Source: Monodelphis domestica | Lineage: Eukaryota; Chordata; Mammalia; Didelphimorphia; Didelphidae | Length of the DNA stretch: 64,000 nt | Reading direction: 5' to 3' | NCBI RefSeq assembly: GCF_027887165.1 | Contig: NC_077227.1 | Location: 78,250,988 to 78,314,987 of the forward strand | Part shown: piece after piece, positions 45,601 through 53,240 of the stretch | How the letters are laid out: every line of letters starts with the position of its first letter | Position numbering within the stretch: the first letter of the stretch is position 1 | Translations under genes and position numbers: made by a program | Notes under the pieces: model-generated | Told to the model about the DNA's origin: nothing | What the model saw: only the letters and a program-made list of their open reading frames with translations | Database searches by the model: none

Positions 45601-47615
45601 AGGAGGGCCCCTAAATCTGCAGTGCTTAGCACAGGAAATGTTGTCGGGAGCCGCCACCCCCCCTTCCCCCCGTGTGTCCATGTCAGTTATTTCCCTCTCT
45701 CTTCACAGAAAAAAGCCCGAAAGCTCAAGCTTTGGCAGGACCCCGACGATGATGAAGCAGAGCCCCCTTCCCAGTACCGAGGTGAGAAAACATTGGACCT
45801 ACTTTGCTCTGCCCTGCCCTGCCCTGGTCAATGGCAAGACGACAGTGTCTGACCTTGGCTGGGCCCGTGGGAGGCATGAGGCCAGGTAGTGGGGACTCAC
45901 CGGGGTGAGAGGAGGACACCACAGAGTGAGGAAATGGGGACCAAGCTGCCCCTCGTGCCTGCTGAGACTGACCTGGTAGTGGTACTGGCCCCGGCACGAG
46001 CCTTGGGACAGCCCGACAGCCCCTTCCCACCTTTGTCTCCGTTCGAGGAGGGGCCCCCACATTCCCCACTGGCCGCCCTGCTGCTCCTCGGTGCTGCTGT
46101 GGCTGAGAGGGACAGTGTTTTGGGGGGAGGCTCATATTGGCTTTCCTTCACTTGTGAGAGTTTCGGGGATGCTTTTCTCACTTCTTAATGGCCTCACAGT
46201 GTAGCGGAAAGCAGGCGAGTCAGGAACGCTGGACTCTGGCCCCCGGACTGCCACTGAGCCCGGAGGAGGCCTTTCTGGGCCCTTGTTTTTCCCCGTGGAG
46301 GGTGGGCAGGTCGGCCCAGGGACTGCTGGGATCCCGGGGCTGTGAGCGATTCTGGGATCCAGGGTCGCTTCTTCCTGGGGCTCTGGTGCAAGGTGACTAA
46401 TTCTGACTTTAAAATGTGGGTGAGCCAGGGAGCCAGAGGCTGGACCTCAGCTAAATCATGGGAGGAAACTGAGGCGCCCCCCCCCCCACCCCCCGAGGGA
46501 GCGCCCAGGCCTCCAGTGGGAGGGAACAAGCATTGGCTAGGTGCCTTCTCCATGTCAGGTGCTCCGCTCCGCACTTTACAGATAGTAGCTTTGTTTGTTC
46601 AGAACACCCGGGGAGGGGGGCTCTTGTTGTCCCCATTCTACAGATGAGGAAACTTGGTCCTGACTGTGGGGCTGCCCTTCTCTTTCTAGCCGGAGGTTCT
46701 GGAATCCACCGCCCGCTAGCCAGCAAGCCCGGGGCTGACTACAGGGCCAAGGTAAGGGCTGCCGCCACAGAGGGTCTGGCTGCGGGTTCCGGCTCCCTCC
46801 TCGGGGGACGATTTTTGTGGGGCATCACTTGGACGGCGGTTGCTGGCACAGGGGTGGAGACGGGGTGCCTGCCTAGCTTCGGGCCTGGGAAAGATCGTTT
46901 GACTTCCCTGGAGAGAGAGGAAGGGGGAAGAGAGCGGAGGGGAGGGAGGCTTCCTGAGCCTTCTTAAGGCTTCTCCTTTTGGCTTAGGATCAGCACTGGG
47001 GATGGAGCGGAGAGGGCTGAGCCACAGGGGGAGGGGACTGGCCCAGGGTCACCCAGCTGGGCAGGGTCCAAGGCCACCCGGGAGCTTCTTGAGGCTTGAA
47101 CCAAACAGGAGAGAGGCCCCGGGCCATGAAGGTTAGCCCAGGGCTATGTGCTGCTGCTTTATGCCTTCTGAGGCCTGGAGGTGGCCAGGAGGTAAGGCAG
47201 AAAAGGCGAAAGAGAGGGTCTTGGGTCAACTCTGGCCCCAATTTCTACTTTTCTCTCACCGAACAGAAAGGAAGAGGTGACGTGAAGAAGAAGGGTCGCC
47301 CCGACCCCTACGCCTACATCCCCCTCAACAAGGCCAAGCTCAATCACAGGTACAGCTGAGCCGGGACCCTGGCGGGAGACGAGGGTGGGAGCAGAGCATG
47401 GCTGGAGGCCCCCCGTCCCCAGGGCTGTCCGTCCCCCCACAGGGCAAGAGGAAGGCAGCGGGGGGACAGAACAGCTCTGCAGGGACTTAGGAGCTTGTCT
47501 TTGTCTTTCCAGGAAAAAGGCAAAGATGCAGGGACAGTTTAAGGGCCTGGTGAAAGCTGCCCAGCGCGGGGCCCAGGCTGGGCACAAGAACCGAAGGAAG
47601 AAGCCTCAGTTCTGA
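20616..47615 (+). CDS. RRP12: RRP12, HEAT-repeat ribosome-biogenesis and pre-ribosome export factor (34 coding exons)
   Basis: Coding exons: 20616-20754, 25037-25266, 25463-25546, 25918-25994, 27827-27932, 28181-28297, 28998-29136, 29298-29425, 31342-31440, 34204-34295, 35119-35230, 35535-35632, 36476-36590, 37185-37327, 37573-37694, 37803-37867, 37966-38128, 38568-38722, 38995-39062, 39371-39464, 40068-40226, 40390-40470, 40588-40693, 41012-41119, 41350-41507, 42250-42341, 42451-42603, 42780-42946, 43113-43232, 44413-44468, 45709-45781, 46690-46751, 47267-47349, 47513-47615. Every intron is GT-AG and the phases join into 1288 residues without a stop. The protein follows human RRP12 from memory throughout: a basic start ([19 protein letters not shown]), long helical HEAT/ARM-like repeats (NUC173 family), an acidic stretch near residues 1030-1140, and a lysine/arginine-rich tail ending NRRKKPQF. 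In yeast, Rrp12 acts in maturation and nuclear export of both pre-ribosomal subunits and binds Ran and nucleoporins; that role is carried over from the family. The start was chosen for its Kozak context (gccATGg) and its match to the conserved N terminus. No damaged exon was seen. Confidence 0.96.
22030..22150 (+). repeat. Possible hAT-Charlie-like remnant in RRP12 intron 1
   Basis: 'gggttctatggactcc' and 'taaaatacaggtatcacaat' resemble the remnants at 9300 and 15600. Short and diverged. Confidence 0.35.
22150..23275 (-). repeat. L1 fragment, antisense, in RRP12 intron 1
   Basis: Long antisense L1 from the 3' UTR into ORF2 ('tgtacaatgttctcctag', 'attcacaactcccaccagcaa', 'catttatcaattggggaac', 'ggttgcattggttttgttt'). 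Confidence 0.9.
23736..23850 (-). repeat. Long-form SINE 3' piece, antisense, RRP12 intron 1
   Basis: 'gttgttcagttgtttttcag' and 'gaccccatttggggttttc' are the reverse complement of the long-form SINE tail. Confidence 0.8.
23868..24300 (-). repeat. Old L1 fragment, antisense, RRP12 intron 1
   Basis: 'tacaatgttctcttggttctg', 'gcacagtagtattctatc' and 'cagccattccccaattgac' mark a diverged antisense L1. Confidence 0.75.
24741..24800. repeat. Intronic direct repeat, copy 1
   Basis: About 58 bp ('tcaaaccttgggtgccagta', 'ataaggactactaaat') that recurs at 25738-25797. Not part of any repeat family I know. Confidence 0.75.
25037..25266 (+). CDS. RRP12: RRP12 coding exon 2
   Basis: Acceptor ttctcag, donor gtaggg. 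Encodes [15 protein letters not shown] and later [20 protein letters not shown]. Ends in phase 0 after HKE. Confidence 0.95.
25463..25546 (+). CDS. RRP12: RRP12 coding exon 3
   Basis: Encodes [20 protein letters not shown] through YFGAL; acceptor cctag, donor gtgagt; 28 whole codons. Confidence 0.95.
25738..25797. repeat. Intronic direct repeat, copy 2
   Basis: Second copy, in RRP12 intron 3, of the sequence at 24741-24800 in intron 1. The two lie either side of exons 2 and 3. Confidence 0.75.
25918..25994 (+). CDS. RRP12: RRP12 coding exon 4
   Basis: Encodes [20 protein letters not shown] through VMKR; acceptor cctcag, donor gtgagt; the last arginine codon is split. Confidence 0.95.
26420..27650 (+). 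repeat. Old L1 fragments in RRP12 intron 4, split by a SINE
   Basis: Diverged sense L1 in two pieces (about 26420-27060 and 27416-27650), e.g. 'cactgaattggcaaaaatcatt', 'atttattgctggtggaatac', 'atagggaaatggttcaataa'. A C run lies at 27060-27070. Confidence 0.65.
27155..27415 (-). repeat. Long-form SINE, antisense, in old L1
   Basis: 'tgccatttccttctccagct', 'gaggaaactgaggctaacag', 'gcactctatccacttgcc'. Confidence 0.85.
27827..27932 (+). CDS. RRP12: RRP12 coding exon 5
   Basis: Encodes [17 protein letters not shown] and ends TAVLRW; acceptor ccatag, donor gtaatt. Confidence 0.95.
28181..28297 (+). CDS. RRP12: RRP12 coding exon 6
   Basis: Encodes [17 protein letters not shown] through [11 protein letters not shown]; acceptor tataag, donor gtgagc; 39 whole codons. 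Confidence 0.95.
28998..29136 (+). CDS. RRP12: RRP12 coding exon 7
   Basis: Encodes [18 protein letters not shown] and ends EIEKSG plus one base. [10 protein letters not shown] is one residue longer than the human segment as I remember it. Donor gtagag. Confidence 0.95.
29298..29425 (+). CDS. RRP12: RRP12 coding exon 8
   Basis: Encodes [19 protein letters not shown] and ends [10 protein letters not shown]; acceptor ttccag, donor gtaaga. Confidence 0.95.
29544..30538 (-). repeat. 5'-truncated L1 with target-site duplication, RRP12 intron 8
   Basis: Antisense L1 flanked by CTTGTCCAAGAT (29532-29543) and CTTGTCCAAAAT (30539-30550). Contains a C-rich run near 30102-30120. Confidence 0.9.
31342..31440 (+). 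CDS. RRP12: RRP12 coding exon 9
   Basis: Encodes [19 protein letters not shown] and ends LNAQIIT; acceptor tcccag, donor gtaagg; 33 whole codons. Confidence 0.95.
31765..32740 (+). mobile_element. LTR fossil (family of 55246-56295), RRP12 intron 9
   Basis: Shares 'gaaatcactttaaaagactg', 'gagaggcagagagagag'-type purine tract, 'ggagagaaggaaatagggct', 'gtgaccaaaatggagaaaca' and 'gcacatgtctgttg' with the LTR at 55246-56295 (reverse) and at 63793. Ends are worn, so limits are approximate. A smaller LTR sits inside it at 31880-32230. No internal viral genes are visible. Confidence 0.75.
31880..32230 (+). mobile_element. Small solo LTR nested in another LTR, RRP12 intron 9
   Basis: 351 bp starting TGTAAAG and ending TTTTTTACA, flanked by GTGTT (31875-31879) and GTATT (32231-32235). 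Without it the host LTR reads continuously compared with 63890-63920. Contains 'gggattgtagtcctg'. Confidence 0.75.
33172..33842 (-). repeat. 5'-truncated L1 with 15-bp target-site duplication, RRP12 intron 9
   Basis: Antisense L1 flanked by perfect AATGGAAAAACTTTT (33157-33171 and 33843-33857). Its motifs are close to the copy at 5653-6413, so it is fairly young. Confidence 0.92.
34204..34295 (+). CDS. RRP12: RRP12 coding exon 10
   Basis: Encodes [19 protein letters not shown] through NLV plus a split arginine; acceptor ctctag, donor gtaggc. Confidence 0.95.
34460..34698 (-). repeat. Short L1 3' fragment, antisense, RRP12 intron 10
   Basis: 'ccatggttacataattcatg', 'ccaatgaacagttccattgg', 'ttgatcaagacctatttt'. 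Possible imperfect flanking repeat ATCAATAAATTCC / ATCACCAAATTTC. Confidence 0.85.
35119..35230 (+). CDS. RRP12: RRP12 coding exon 11
   Basis: Encodes [20 protein letters not shown] and ends TAATQSLK; acceptor tttcag, donor gtactc. Confidence 0.95.
35535..35632 (+). CDS. RRP12: RRP12 coding exon 12
   Basis: Encodes [20 protein letters not shown] and ends IAKMF plus a split arginine; donor gtgaga. The first residues (VLLTE) differ from human EILKE, but frame and splice sites are sound. Confidence 0.93.
36476..36590 (+). CDS. RRP12: RRP12 coding exon 13
   Basis: Encodes [20 protein letters not shown] and ends LIMRK; acceptor gacag, donor gtgagt. Confidence 0.95.
37185..37327 (+). CDS. RRP12: RRP12 coding exon 14
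   Basis: Encodes [20 protein letters not shown] and ends PLEINGF plus two bases; acceptor ctcaag, donor gtaagt. Confidence 0.95.
37573..37694 (+). CDS. RRP12: RRP12 coding exon 15
   Basis: Encodes [20 protein letters not shown] and ends TTLKNR plus one base; acceptor cctcag, donor gtgatg. Confidence 0.95.
37803..37867 (+). CDS. RRP12: RRP12 coding exon 16
   Basis: Encodes [20 protein letters not shown] and Q; acceptor tgtag, donor gtgaga. Confidence 0.95.
37966..38128 (+). CDS. RRP12: RRP12 coding exon 17
   Basis: Encodes [20 protein letters not shown] and ends LITKGCEM plus one base; acceptor cccag, donor gtatgg. Confidence 0.94.
38568..38722 (+). CDS. RRP12: RRP12 coding exon 18
   Basis: Encodes [20 protein letters not shown] and ends YLTITEPE; acceptor gagcag, donor gtaagt. 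Confidence 0.95.
38995..39062 (+). CDS. RRP12: RRP12 coding exon 19
   Basis: Encodes [20 protein letters not shown] then FT plus a split arginine; acceptor tgcag, donor gtaaat. Confidence 0.95.
39371..39464 (+). CDS. RRP12: RRP12 coding exon 20
   Basis: Encodes [20 protein letters not shown] and ends IRPYLE; acceptor aacag, donor gtgagc. Confidence 0.95.
39656..39680. repeat. (TA)n microsatellite, RRP12 intron 20
   Basis: About 24 bases of TA, followed by AT-rich unassigned intron sequence to about 40030. Confidence 0.9.
40068..40226 (+). CDS. RRP12: RRP12 coding exon 21
   Basis: Encodes [20 protein letters not shown] and ends STASPAKR; acceptor cttag, donor gtaagg; 53 whole codons. Confidence 0.95.
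40390..40470 (+). CDS. RRP12: RRP12 coding exon 22
   Basis: Encodes [20 protein letters not shown] and ITALVPE; acceptor cccag, donor gtaagg. Confidence 0.95.
40588..40693 (+). CDS. RRP12: RRP12 coding exon 23
   Basis: Encodes [20 protein letters not shown] and ends FDSNQE plus one base; acceptor tgcag, donor gtaagc. Confidence 0.95.
41012..41119 (+). CDS. RRP12: RRP12 coding exon 24
   Basis: Encodes [20 protein letters not shown] and ends HLLFEFK plus one base; acceptor cccag, donor gtgaga. Confidence 0.95.
41350..41507 (+). CDS. RRP12: RRP12 coding exon 25
   Basis: Encodes [20 protein letters not shown] and ends AKHLQLM; acceptor tgcag, donor gtgagt. Confidence 0.95.
41941..41995. repeat. 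Perfect 20-bp inverted repeat (hairpin), RRP12 intron 25
   Basis: Left arm CTGTCCCAGGCCAGACTTGA (41941-41960) is exactly the reverse complement of TCAAGTCTGGCCTGGGACAG (41976-41995), with a 15-base loop. As RNA it would form a stable GC-rich stem-loop. It does not belong to a repeat I recognise. Confidence 0.95.
42250..42341 (+). CDS. RRP12: RRP12 coding exon 26
   Basis: Encodes [20 protein letters not shown] and ends FIRKF plus two bases; acceptor cacag, donor gtcagt (a weaker donor). Confidence 0.95.
42451..42603 (+). CDS. RRP12: RRP12 coding exon 27
   Basis: Encodes [20 protein letters not shown] and the start of the acidic region ([13 protein letters not shown]); acceptor tttag, donor gtgagc. 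Confidence 0.95.
42780..42946 (+). CDS. RRP12: RRP12 coding exon 28
   Basis: Encodes [18 protein letters not shown], then [20 protein letters not shown], ending SQRVL plus one base; acceptor ctctag, donor gtaagg. Confidence 0.95.
43113..43232 (+). CDS. RRP12: RRP12 coding exon 29
   Basis: Encodes [20 protein letters not shown] and a short glutamate run ([11 protein letters not shown]); acceptor ctaag, donor gtatgt. The gag-repeat coding for glutamate is a likely site of length variation. Confidence 0.94.
43340..44090. repeat. L2-like LINE remnant in RRP12 intron 29
   Basis: Text such as 'cttcctaaaattgctttcac', 'cttgcctgcagaataaagtcc', 'accaactcagatctcttcc' follows the mammalian L2 3' region. 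Interrupted at 43706-43843 by a cDNA insert. Confidence 0.65.
43706..43843 (-). repeat. 138-bp retroposed insert of unknown source
   Basis: Flanked by perfect TGATTCCTCATTTCT (43691-43705 and 43844-43858). Begins with a T run on the + strand, so it is a poly(A)-ended cDNA on the - strand. The body matches none of the SINE or L1 families in the window. Confidence 0.8.
44413..44468 (+). CDS. RRP12: RRP12 coding exon 30
   Basis: Encodes [18 protein letters not shown]; acceptor ctacag, donor gtgagt. It lies in the least conserved, acidic part, so it is supported by phase and splice sites more than by identity. Confidence 0.85.
44810..45100 (-). repeat. MIR-like CORE-SINE remnant, RRP12 intron 30
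   Basis: 'ctcatttctcagataagaat', 'actcacccagggtcacatgg', then 'tccctatttgatagatgcga'; two overlapping old fragments. Confidence 0.5.
45500..45560. repeat. G-run cluster, RRP12 intron 30
   Basis: Two runs of ten or more G and several shorter ones on the + strand. Similar runs lie at 41790-41807 (G) and 46480-46495 (C). They could form G-quadruplexes and are prone to sequencing error. Confidence 0.7.
45709..45781 (+). CDS. RRP12: RRP12 coding exon 31
   Basis: Encodes [20 protein letters not shown] and SQYR plus one base; acceptor cacag, donor gtgaga. Confidence 0.92.
46690..46751 (+). CDS. RRP12: RRP12 coding exon 32
   Basis: Encodes [20 protein letters not shown], matching human GGSGIHRP; acceptor tctag, donor gtaagg. 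Confidence 0.95.
47267..47349 (+). CDS. RRP12: RRP12 coding exon 33
   Basis: Encodes [20 protein letters not shown] and NKAKLNH plus a split arginine; acceptor aacag, donor gtacag. Confidence 0.95.
47513..47615 (+). CDS. RRP12: RRP12 coding exon 34 with stop codon
   Basis: Encodes [20 protein letters not shown] and ends [11 protein letters not shown], then TGA (47613-47615); acceptor ttccag. The basic tail is probably a nuclear/nucleolar targeting region. Confidence 0.96.
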
Positions 47616-48050
<435 letters not shown>

Positions 48051-48354
48051 TACTTTTAAGGAGACTTTTTTGTTAGTATTTATTTCAACACAGCAGATAG
48101 GCCCCAACAGTAGTGCTTCCCCTCTGAGAGGACAGTTTCACAAAGGCCATGTGAAAGAGGGATTAAAGAGGAAAGAAGAGAAATTCCATTTACCATAGAC
48201 ACACAAAGCATCTGGGGATCCAAAAGGAGACAGATATTGGACACACAACGAAGAAACAAAAGACGTGGATCACCAGAGAAACGGCCAGATGGCTTGGGTT
48301 GTCCAATCTTCCTGGAGGAATAATTCGTAGAATTAAAATTTTTAAATTCCTTTG

Positions 48355-48480
48355 TAAATCTGGCCTCAGACACTTCCTCGCCGAGTGACCCTGGGCGAGT
48401 CACTTAACCTCCAATGTCCCCCTCTCACTGCTATTCTGCCTTAGTCTCGATTCTAAGACAGGAGGTATGGGTTGTTTTTA
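48355..48480 (+). repeat. 5'-truncated SINE
   Basis: 'ctggcctcagacacttcctc', 'gtgaccctgggcgagtcact', 'gattctaagacaggaggtat'. Confidence 0.85.
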
Positions 48481-48554
48481 AAAAAATTTAATTTGGACAA
48501 TAAAATCAAGACTATCAGAAATGGACAGAAGGGGGACTTGGCCTAAACAAATCT

Positions 48555-48792
48555 TAGTCGTTATAGTCCAGTCATTTCAGCCACATCTGATGCTTCATGA
48601 CCCATTTGGGGTGTTCTTGGTGGAGATCCTGGAGTGGTTTTGCCTTTTCTTTCTCCAGATCATTGTACAGTTGAGGAAACTGAGGCAGATGGGGTTATGA
48701 CTTCCTCTGCTAGGCGGGATCTAAGGCTGGACTTGAACTCAGGAAGAGGAGCCTTCCCAGCTCAGCCCAGCGCTCTATCCCAGCGGCCCCAG
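48555..48792 (-). repeat. Long-form SINE, antisense
   Basis: 'agtcgttatagtccagtcat', 'gacccatttggggtgttctt', 'gttgaggaaactgaggcaga', 'gcgctctatcccagcggccc'. Confidence 0.85.
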
Positions 48793-48899
48793 CAAATCTG
48801 CTGGTGCTGAACAGAAGAGTGAAATGGGCTAGCGGAGGGGAGAAGCGTGGCACGGAAGAGACCACAGCACCCTTGAGGGAGCCTTAAGGTTAATTAACT

Positions 48900-49085
48900 C
48901 AGTAATGGCAGCAGCTAACATTTATTTAGTGCTTATTACCATATGGCAGGCACTGGACAAATATCTCAGTTCATTCTTAAAAGTCTCCTGAGATACATCA
49001 GTGCTGTTATTCCCATTTCACAGATGACAGTTGTGGCAAACAAGTTAGGTGACTTATCCAGGGTCACACAGTAAACACCCCTTGA
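48900..49085 (-). repeat. CORE-SINE (MIR/Ther-like) remnant
   Basis: 'aacatttatttagtgcttat', 'cccatttcacagatgacag', 'ttatccagggtcacacagt'. Confidence 0.6.
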
Positions 49086-49149
49086 CTTGAAACCTAGGTT
49101 ATAAGTTCTAGGAGAAGACCCCTTCTATTCTAACTAACACCAGTGGGGA

Positions 49150-49292
49150 AAAGAGAAACTATGGAGCCTGGTGGAAAGAGTACCAGGCCTGGAGTTGGGA
49201 GGTCCTGGGTTCTAATTGCCTAACCTTACTGCTCTTTGGACTTGGAATAGATCATTGGTATTGACTTGAAGACAGAAGGTATGGGTTTAAAA
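49150..49292 (+). repeat. SINE, internally shortened
   Basis: 'gtaccaggcctggagttggg', 'gtcctgggttctaattgcc', 'ttgacttgaagacagaagg'; the middle part is missing. Confidence 0.75.
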
Positions 49293-49299
49293 AAAGCCA

Positions 49300-49975
49300 A
49301 GATCTTACTATGCCATAATGAATTCCAAATGGACAAATGAGCTAAATATTTTAAAACTACATTTAAACAAAATCGGAGGACAAGTTGTATCTTTTACAAT
49401 TGTGGGCTAAAGAAAAATCCATGGCAAGGCGTGCTATTAAAAAAAAATCCTGAACTATAAGGTCATAAAACCTGAAAGAGATAATCTCAGTTGTGTAAAA
49501 TTTTTACTTACACAAAAATCAATACAAGTAAGAGCAAAAAAAAAAATAGATATGAATTAGAGGAAAATCTTGGTATGAACTTAATTTCCACCAACTATTC
49601 AGAGCGTATATGTGAATCTCTTTGAGGATGTATTCTCCAAATTGACAACAGGCCAAATGGTAGATAGGCATCAGTAACTAACCCCAAAATACTAGAAAAA
49701 ATGGAAGGGAAATGCTCAATAAAACAACCATAGAATATCTCCTCTCCTCTTTCAAGCCAAAGAAGGAAGGAAAACTTGTTTGAGAGACTCTGGGGAGGGA
49801 GGCACAATTCATTGCTGGTGAATTTGAAAGGCAAATTGGAATTCTGGGAGGAAGTCAGTAGATTGTTAATACCCTTTGAGCCAGAGATTCCACAGGTACT
49901 ACTATATCACAAGGAGATATTGGTAGCAATAAAATATATGTACAAAAAATATTCATAGCAACATTCATGATTTTA
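49300..49975 (+). repeat. Old L1 fragment, sense
   Basis: 'atgaattccaaatggacaaatg', 'gaaaaatccatggcaagg', 'aattcattgctggtgaat' follow the ORF2 end in sense, strongly diverged. Confidence 0.6.
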
Positions 49976-49979
49976 AAAA

Positions 49980-51400
49980 GTGGATTCTTATTAATATTTA
50001 CATTGTTTAGATTTTTGCCCTATCTCTCTTCCCCTTCTGAGACATCCTTTATCGCAAAGAGTTCTTCAAAAAAAGAAAATGCATCAAATTAAATATATTT
50101 TAAAAACCCTGATGTTCTATATAATGTTTGATATTTGTTGATTCTTCCTACTTCTGCAAAGGAGGGGACAAGGTGTCTTTATCTTTTCTTTGAGGTCAGA
50201 TTTGTTTTCTATAAAACTTGTTGCATCCATTTCTAATGTTTGCAATTATTTCTAGTGACATCATTGTAGTCATTGTAGATATTATTTTCCTGACTCCACT
50301 TTTTATTAGTTCATATAACTTTCCATTCGTCTATTTTTAACCATTCTGTGTTATTACCACAAAAATATAACCTGGTGATTATAGCACCTTTTTGTCAGTG
50401 ACCTGTATACTTAGTAGGAATCTCTGGGTCTAAGGATATGGGCATTGTAATGACTTTTTGTTTATTTGAAAGTTTATTTTCAAAATTTTTTTGCCAAAAA
50501 TTTTTTTTCTCAATTTGGTTTCCAGGATAGGTGTACTAACAGTTCCACCAATAACGCACCAGTGTGCCCGTATTTCCACAACCTCTTTAATATTAACTAT
50601 TTCCATTATTTATCATCTTTGCCAGTTCACTGTGTGATTTTTAGATTCTCTCCATTTTGTTTGGTCTTGCACCCAGGAATGTGTACACCCACATTACACG
50701 GGCATGACAAATCAGAAACAGCGGACAGACCCCTGGGCTGGCCTAAGTCAAGCTAAGCTATCATTGATACAGATGAGACACAGGAAAGTGGTGTAAAACT
50801 GATGTCACTTCCTCTCCCTTTTCCCTGGAGAGGCTGCCTGCTAAGCATTCCTGGCGTGGTGGTAGCTATTTGTCTGGGTTTGGCAGTGAGTTTGCCCTTG
50901 AGCTGATGCAGGTTCAGGCATTTTGACTGAGCCCTTTTGGAGTTCAGGCTGATTCCTTCTTTCTTTCTAGAGCCTCTGGTTTTCCTTGTGGCACTAGCCA
51001 GGTGGGAGAAATCCTACTCCCTTTCCTTCTTAATCTCTTTCCACTATATCAATTAAATCACCATAAATTTCCAGCTGACTTGGGTATTTTATTATTTGGG
51101 ATTTTCCCTGGTGACCAATTAAATTTAGATTTTAAGTCACAACGCTAAAATTATCTTTACAACTGGATATGTGAAATGAAACTTCAAAGTTTTTTTATTT
51201 GTTTATTGATTTGTTTCCTTGTTAGTGATTTGGAGTGTTCTTCCATACAATTCTTTGTTAACTACTCATGCTCTTTGACCACTTGCCTATTGGGGAATGA
51301 CTTTTGGTATTAAATATTTCTGTTGTCCCTGTGTCTTGGATACCAAACCCTGATCAAAGGAAACAGAAAAGAGTTTCGGCCACTTCCTTTTTGACCCTAG
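49980..51400 (-). repeat. Old L1 fragment, antisense, split by an LTR
   Basis: Diverged antisense L1 at about 49980-50632 and 51166-51400 ('aacagttccaccaataacgc', 'tttgaccacttgcctattgg'). Confidence 0.6.
50633..51161 (+). mobile_element. Solo LTR in an L1 fragment
   Basis: 529 bp beginning TGTGATTT and ending ATCTTTACA, flanked by ACTG (50629-50632 and 51162-51165). Terminal TG..CA and a 4-bp duplication fit a gammaretrovirus-like (class I) LTR. Its body does not closely match the other LTRs here. Confidence 0.7.
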
Positions 51401-51660
51401 ATACATTAATTTTGTTTGTGTAGTTTTTAATTGCTACAAAGAATTAGAAACAAAGTAAATGCCCGCAGACTGGGACTAAACAAATTGTGATATATATGAA
51501 TGTAATGAAATATTACTGTACTGTAGGAAATGCCATGTGGGATATACAGAGAAACATGGAAAGGTCTGCACGAATTAATTCAGGGTGAATGAAATAAGCA
51601 GAACCAAGAAAACTGTATAAGTGTATAATGGTATAAATTTAATAAAAGTGTAAATTTAGA
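51400..51660 (+). repeat. Old L1 3' fragment, sense
   Basis: 'tgcccgcagactgggactaaac', 'gggtgaatgaaataagcaga' parallel the L1 3' end, diverged. Confidence 0.6.
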
Positions 51661-51904
51661 ACAGTGTGAGGCAAAATCAAAAGTGAATGCTGCAAGATGT
51701 AAAAGAATGGATGTGGTTTTAAAGAAGAGATATAAGAAGACTCCCTTACCCTTTTGTAGAGGTAAGAGGTTCACAACTATTACACAATGTATATTTTTGG
51801 CCTTTTTTGCTATAGTAATCACTTATGCTGATTTTCCTCCTGTTTTGTGTGTGTGTTTAGAAAACATGGGAGGGAATGGAAAAGGAAATTATGGTTATTA
51901 AAAT

Positions 51905-52225
51905 ATGCAGACATTTTTCAGTTTTGTGTAATAAATGATCTATTTTATCCTTTGTAATTGTCCCTTTTTTGGCCAAGAATTCATCCCCTCGATAACACTG
52001 TTAAAGGTTTTGGATTATCTTCTCTTCGAAATTTTTGGTGGTATGATCTTTAATGTTCAGGTCACATACCTTTTGAATTTGTGGAATATGGTGAGAAATA
52101 TTGGTTAAAGCCTCATTTTTGCCAGACTGCTTTCCAATTTCCCCAGCATTCTTATCACACAGAGAGCTCTTTTCCAGGTAATTTATGTTTTCAGCTTTAT
52201 TGGACACTGGATTATTGAGTCAAGG
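51905..52225 (-). repeat. Old L1 ORF2 fragment, antisense
   Basis: 'ggccaagaattcatcccctc', 'ttcaggtcacataccttttg', 'tttccaatttccccagcatt' resemble antisense L1 ORF2. Confidence 0.55.
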
Positions 52226-53233
52226 ACACGCAAGAGGCCACAGAACAGAGCACATACAATGAATGGCTAATGTTATTACCATACTATCTAAGAACACTTC
52301 CCTCTTTGTTTTCGATCAGATTTTTTTCTCTTTTCTGGCAACGTACTTCTATGAGCGAGTTTTTTGGGAAGCATTTGTTATGCCAAGACAAAAAAGGGCA
52401 GGAAGGGGGGGGGGTGTAGGGGAATGGGCCACAGTTCACTTTTGCGGTTAACTCTTTGTTAACAGGAAGGAAGGATGTGTGCTCCTACTTTGAACAAGTC
52501 GGTCCCGACATCGTCCTTCTCAGCTGACCTGGGTTTTGTTGTTTCAAGTTGTCTCCAGTTACATTATTATGGTTGGCATGTATGTTGGTCGTTTGGCTCT
52601 GTTCCCTTTATTCTGGCAGCACCTTCTTGTCACATGTGCAGAGGACCCTGTTTAGCAGCCAGGGCAGCTGGGACCCAACCCTTTATTCCTTTTCTATGAA
52701 GCGTGGCATTTTTGTGAGTGAATCCAAGCCCTGCTCCTGGACTAGGTAAGATGGCAGAGCCTTTGGGGCTCACCAGCTCAATCTTCTCGGGGCCAAAGGC
52801 GGCCACAATGGTCCCCAAGGATCCTTCTGCACTATGTCAGGCTGTCCTTCCAGTCCCATGGTGCAGGGACACGCACTGAAATGGCTCCAAATGGATTGGG
52901 CACCTTCCTTTTCCCCTCCTCCAAAATAGCCCCAACTCACACACCTGCCACATTTCACACCCCTCCCAGGGAAGCTCCAATAGGATAAAAGCCAAACTGG
53001 TTCCACTTTCCCTTTTTAGCTATTTACTCTCCTTCACCCACTCTATATTCTAGCCCAGTGGCCCATGCTCCACATGAAGCGTCTGCCTCTACCTTTCCCC
53101 TGGGAGGTGCCAGAAATGCACCCCTGCCTCCCCACCTCGCCCAGCCCCTGCTTCCTTCTAAGCTTCCTTCACTCATCTCCACAGCAGCCTGGTCTGATCC
53201 CTCCATTGATTCATGCCCAGCTAGGAAATGACT
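52226..53233. other. Intergenic, no gene recognised
   Basis: About 1 kb, GC-richer than its surroundings, without a repeat I can name. Several short frames are open but none resembles a known protein. Confidence 0.35.
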
Positions 53234-53240
53234 AGAGCTG

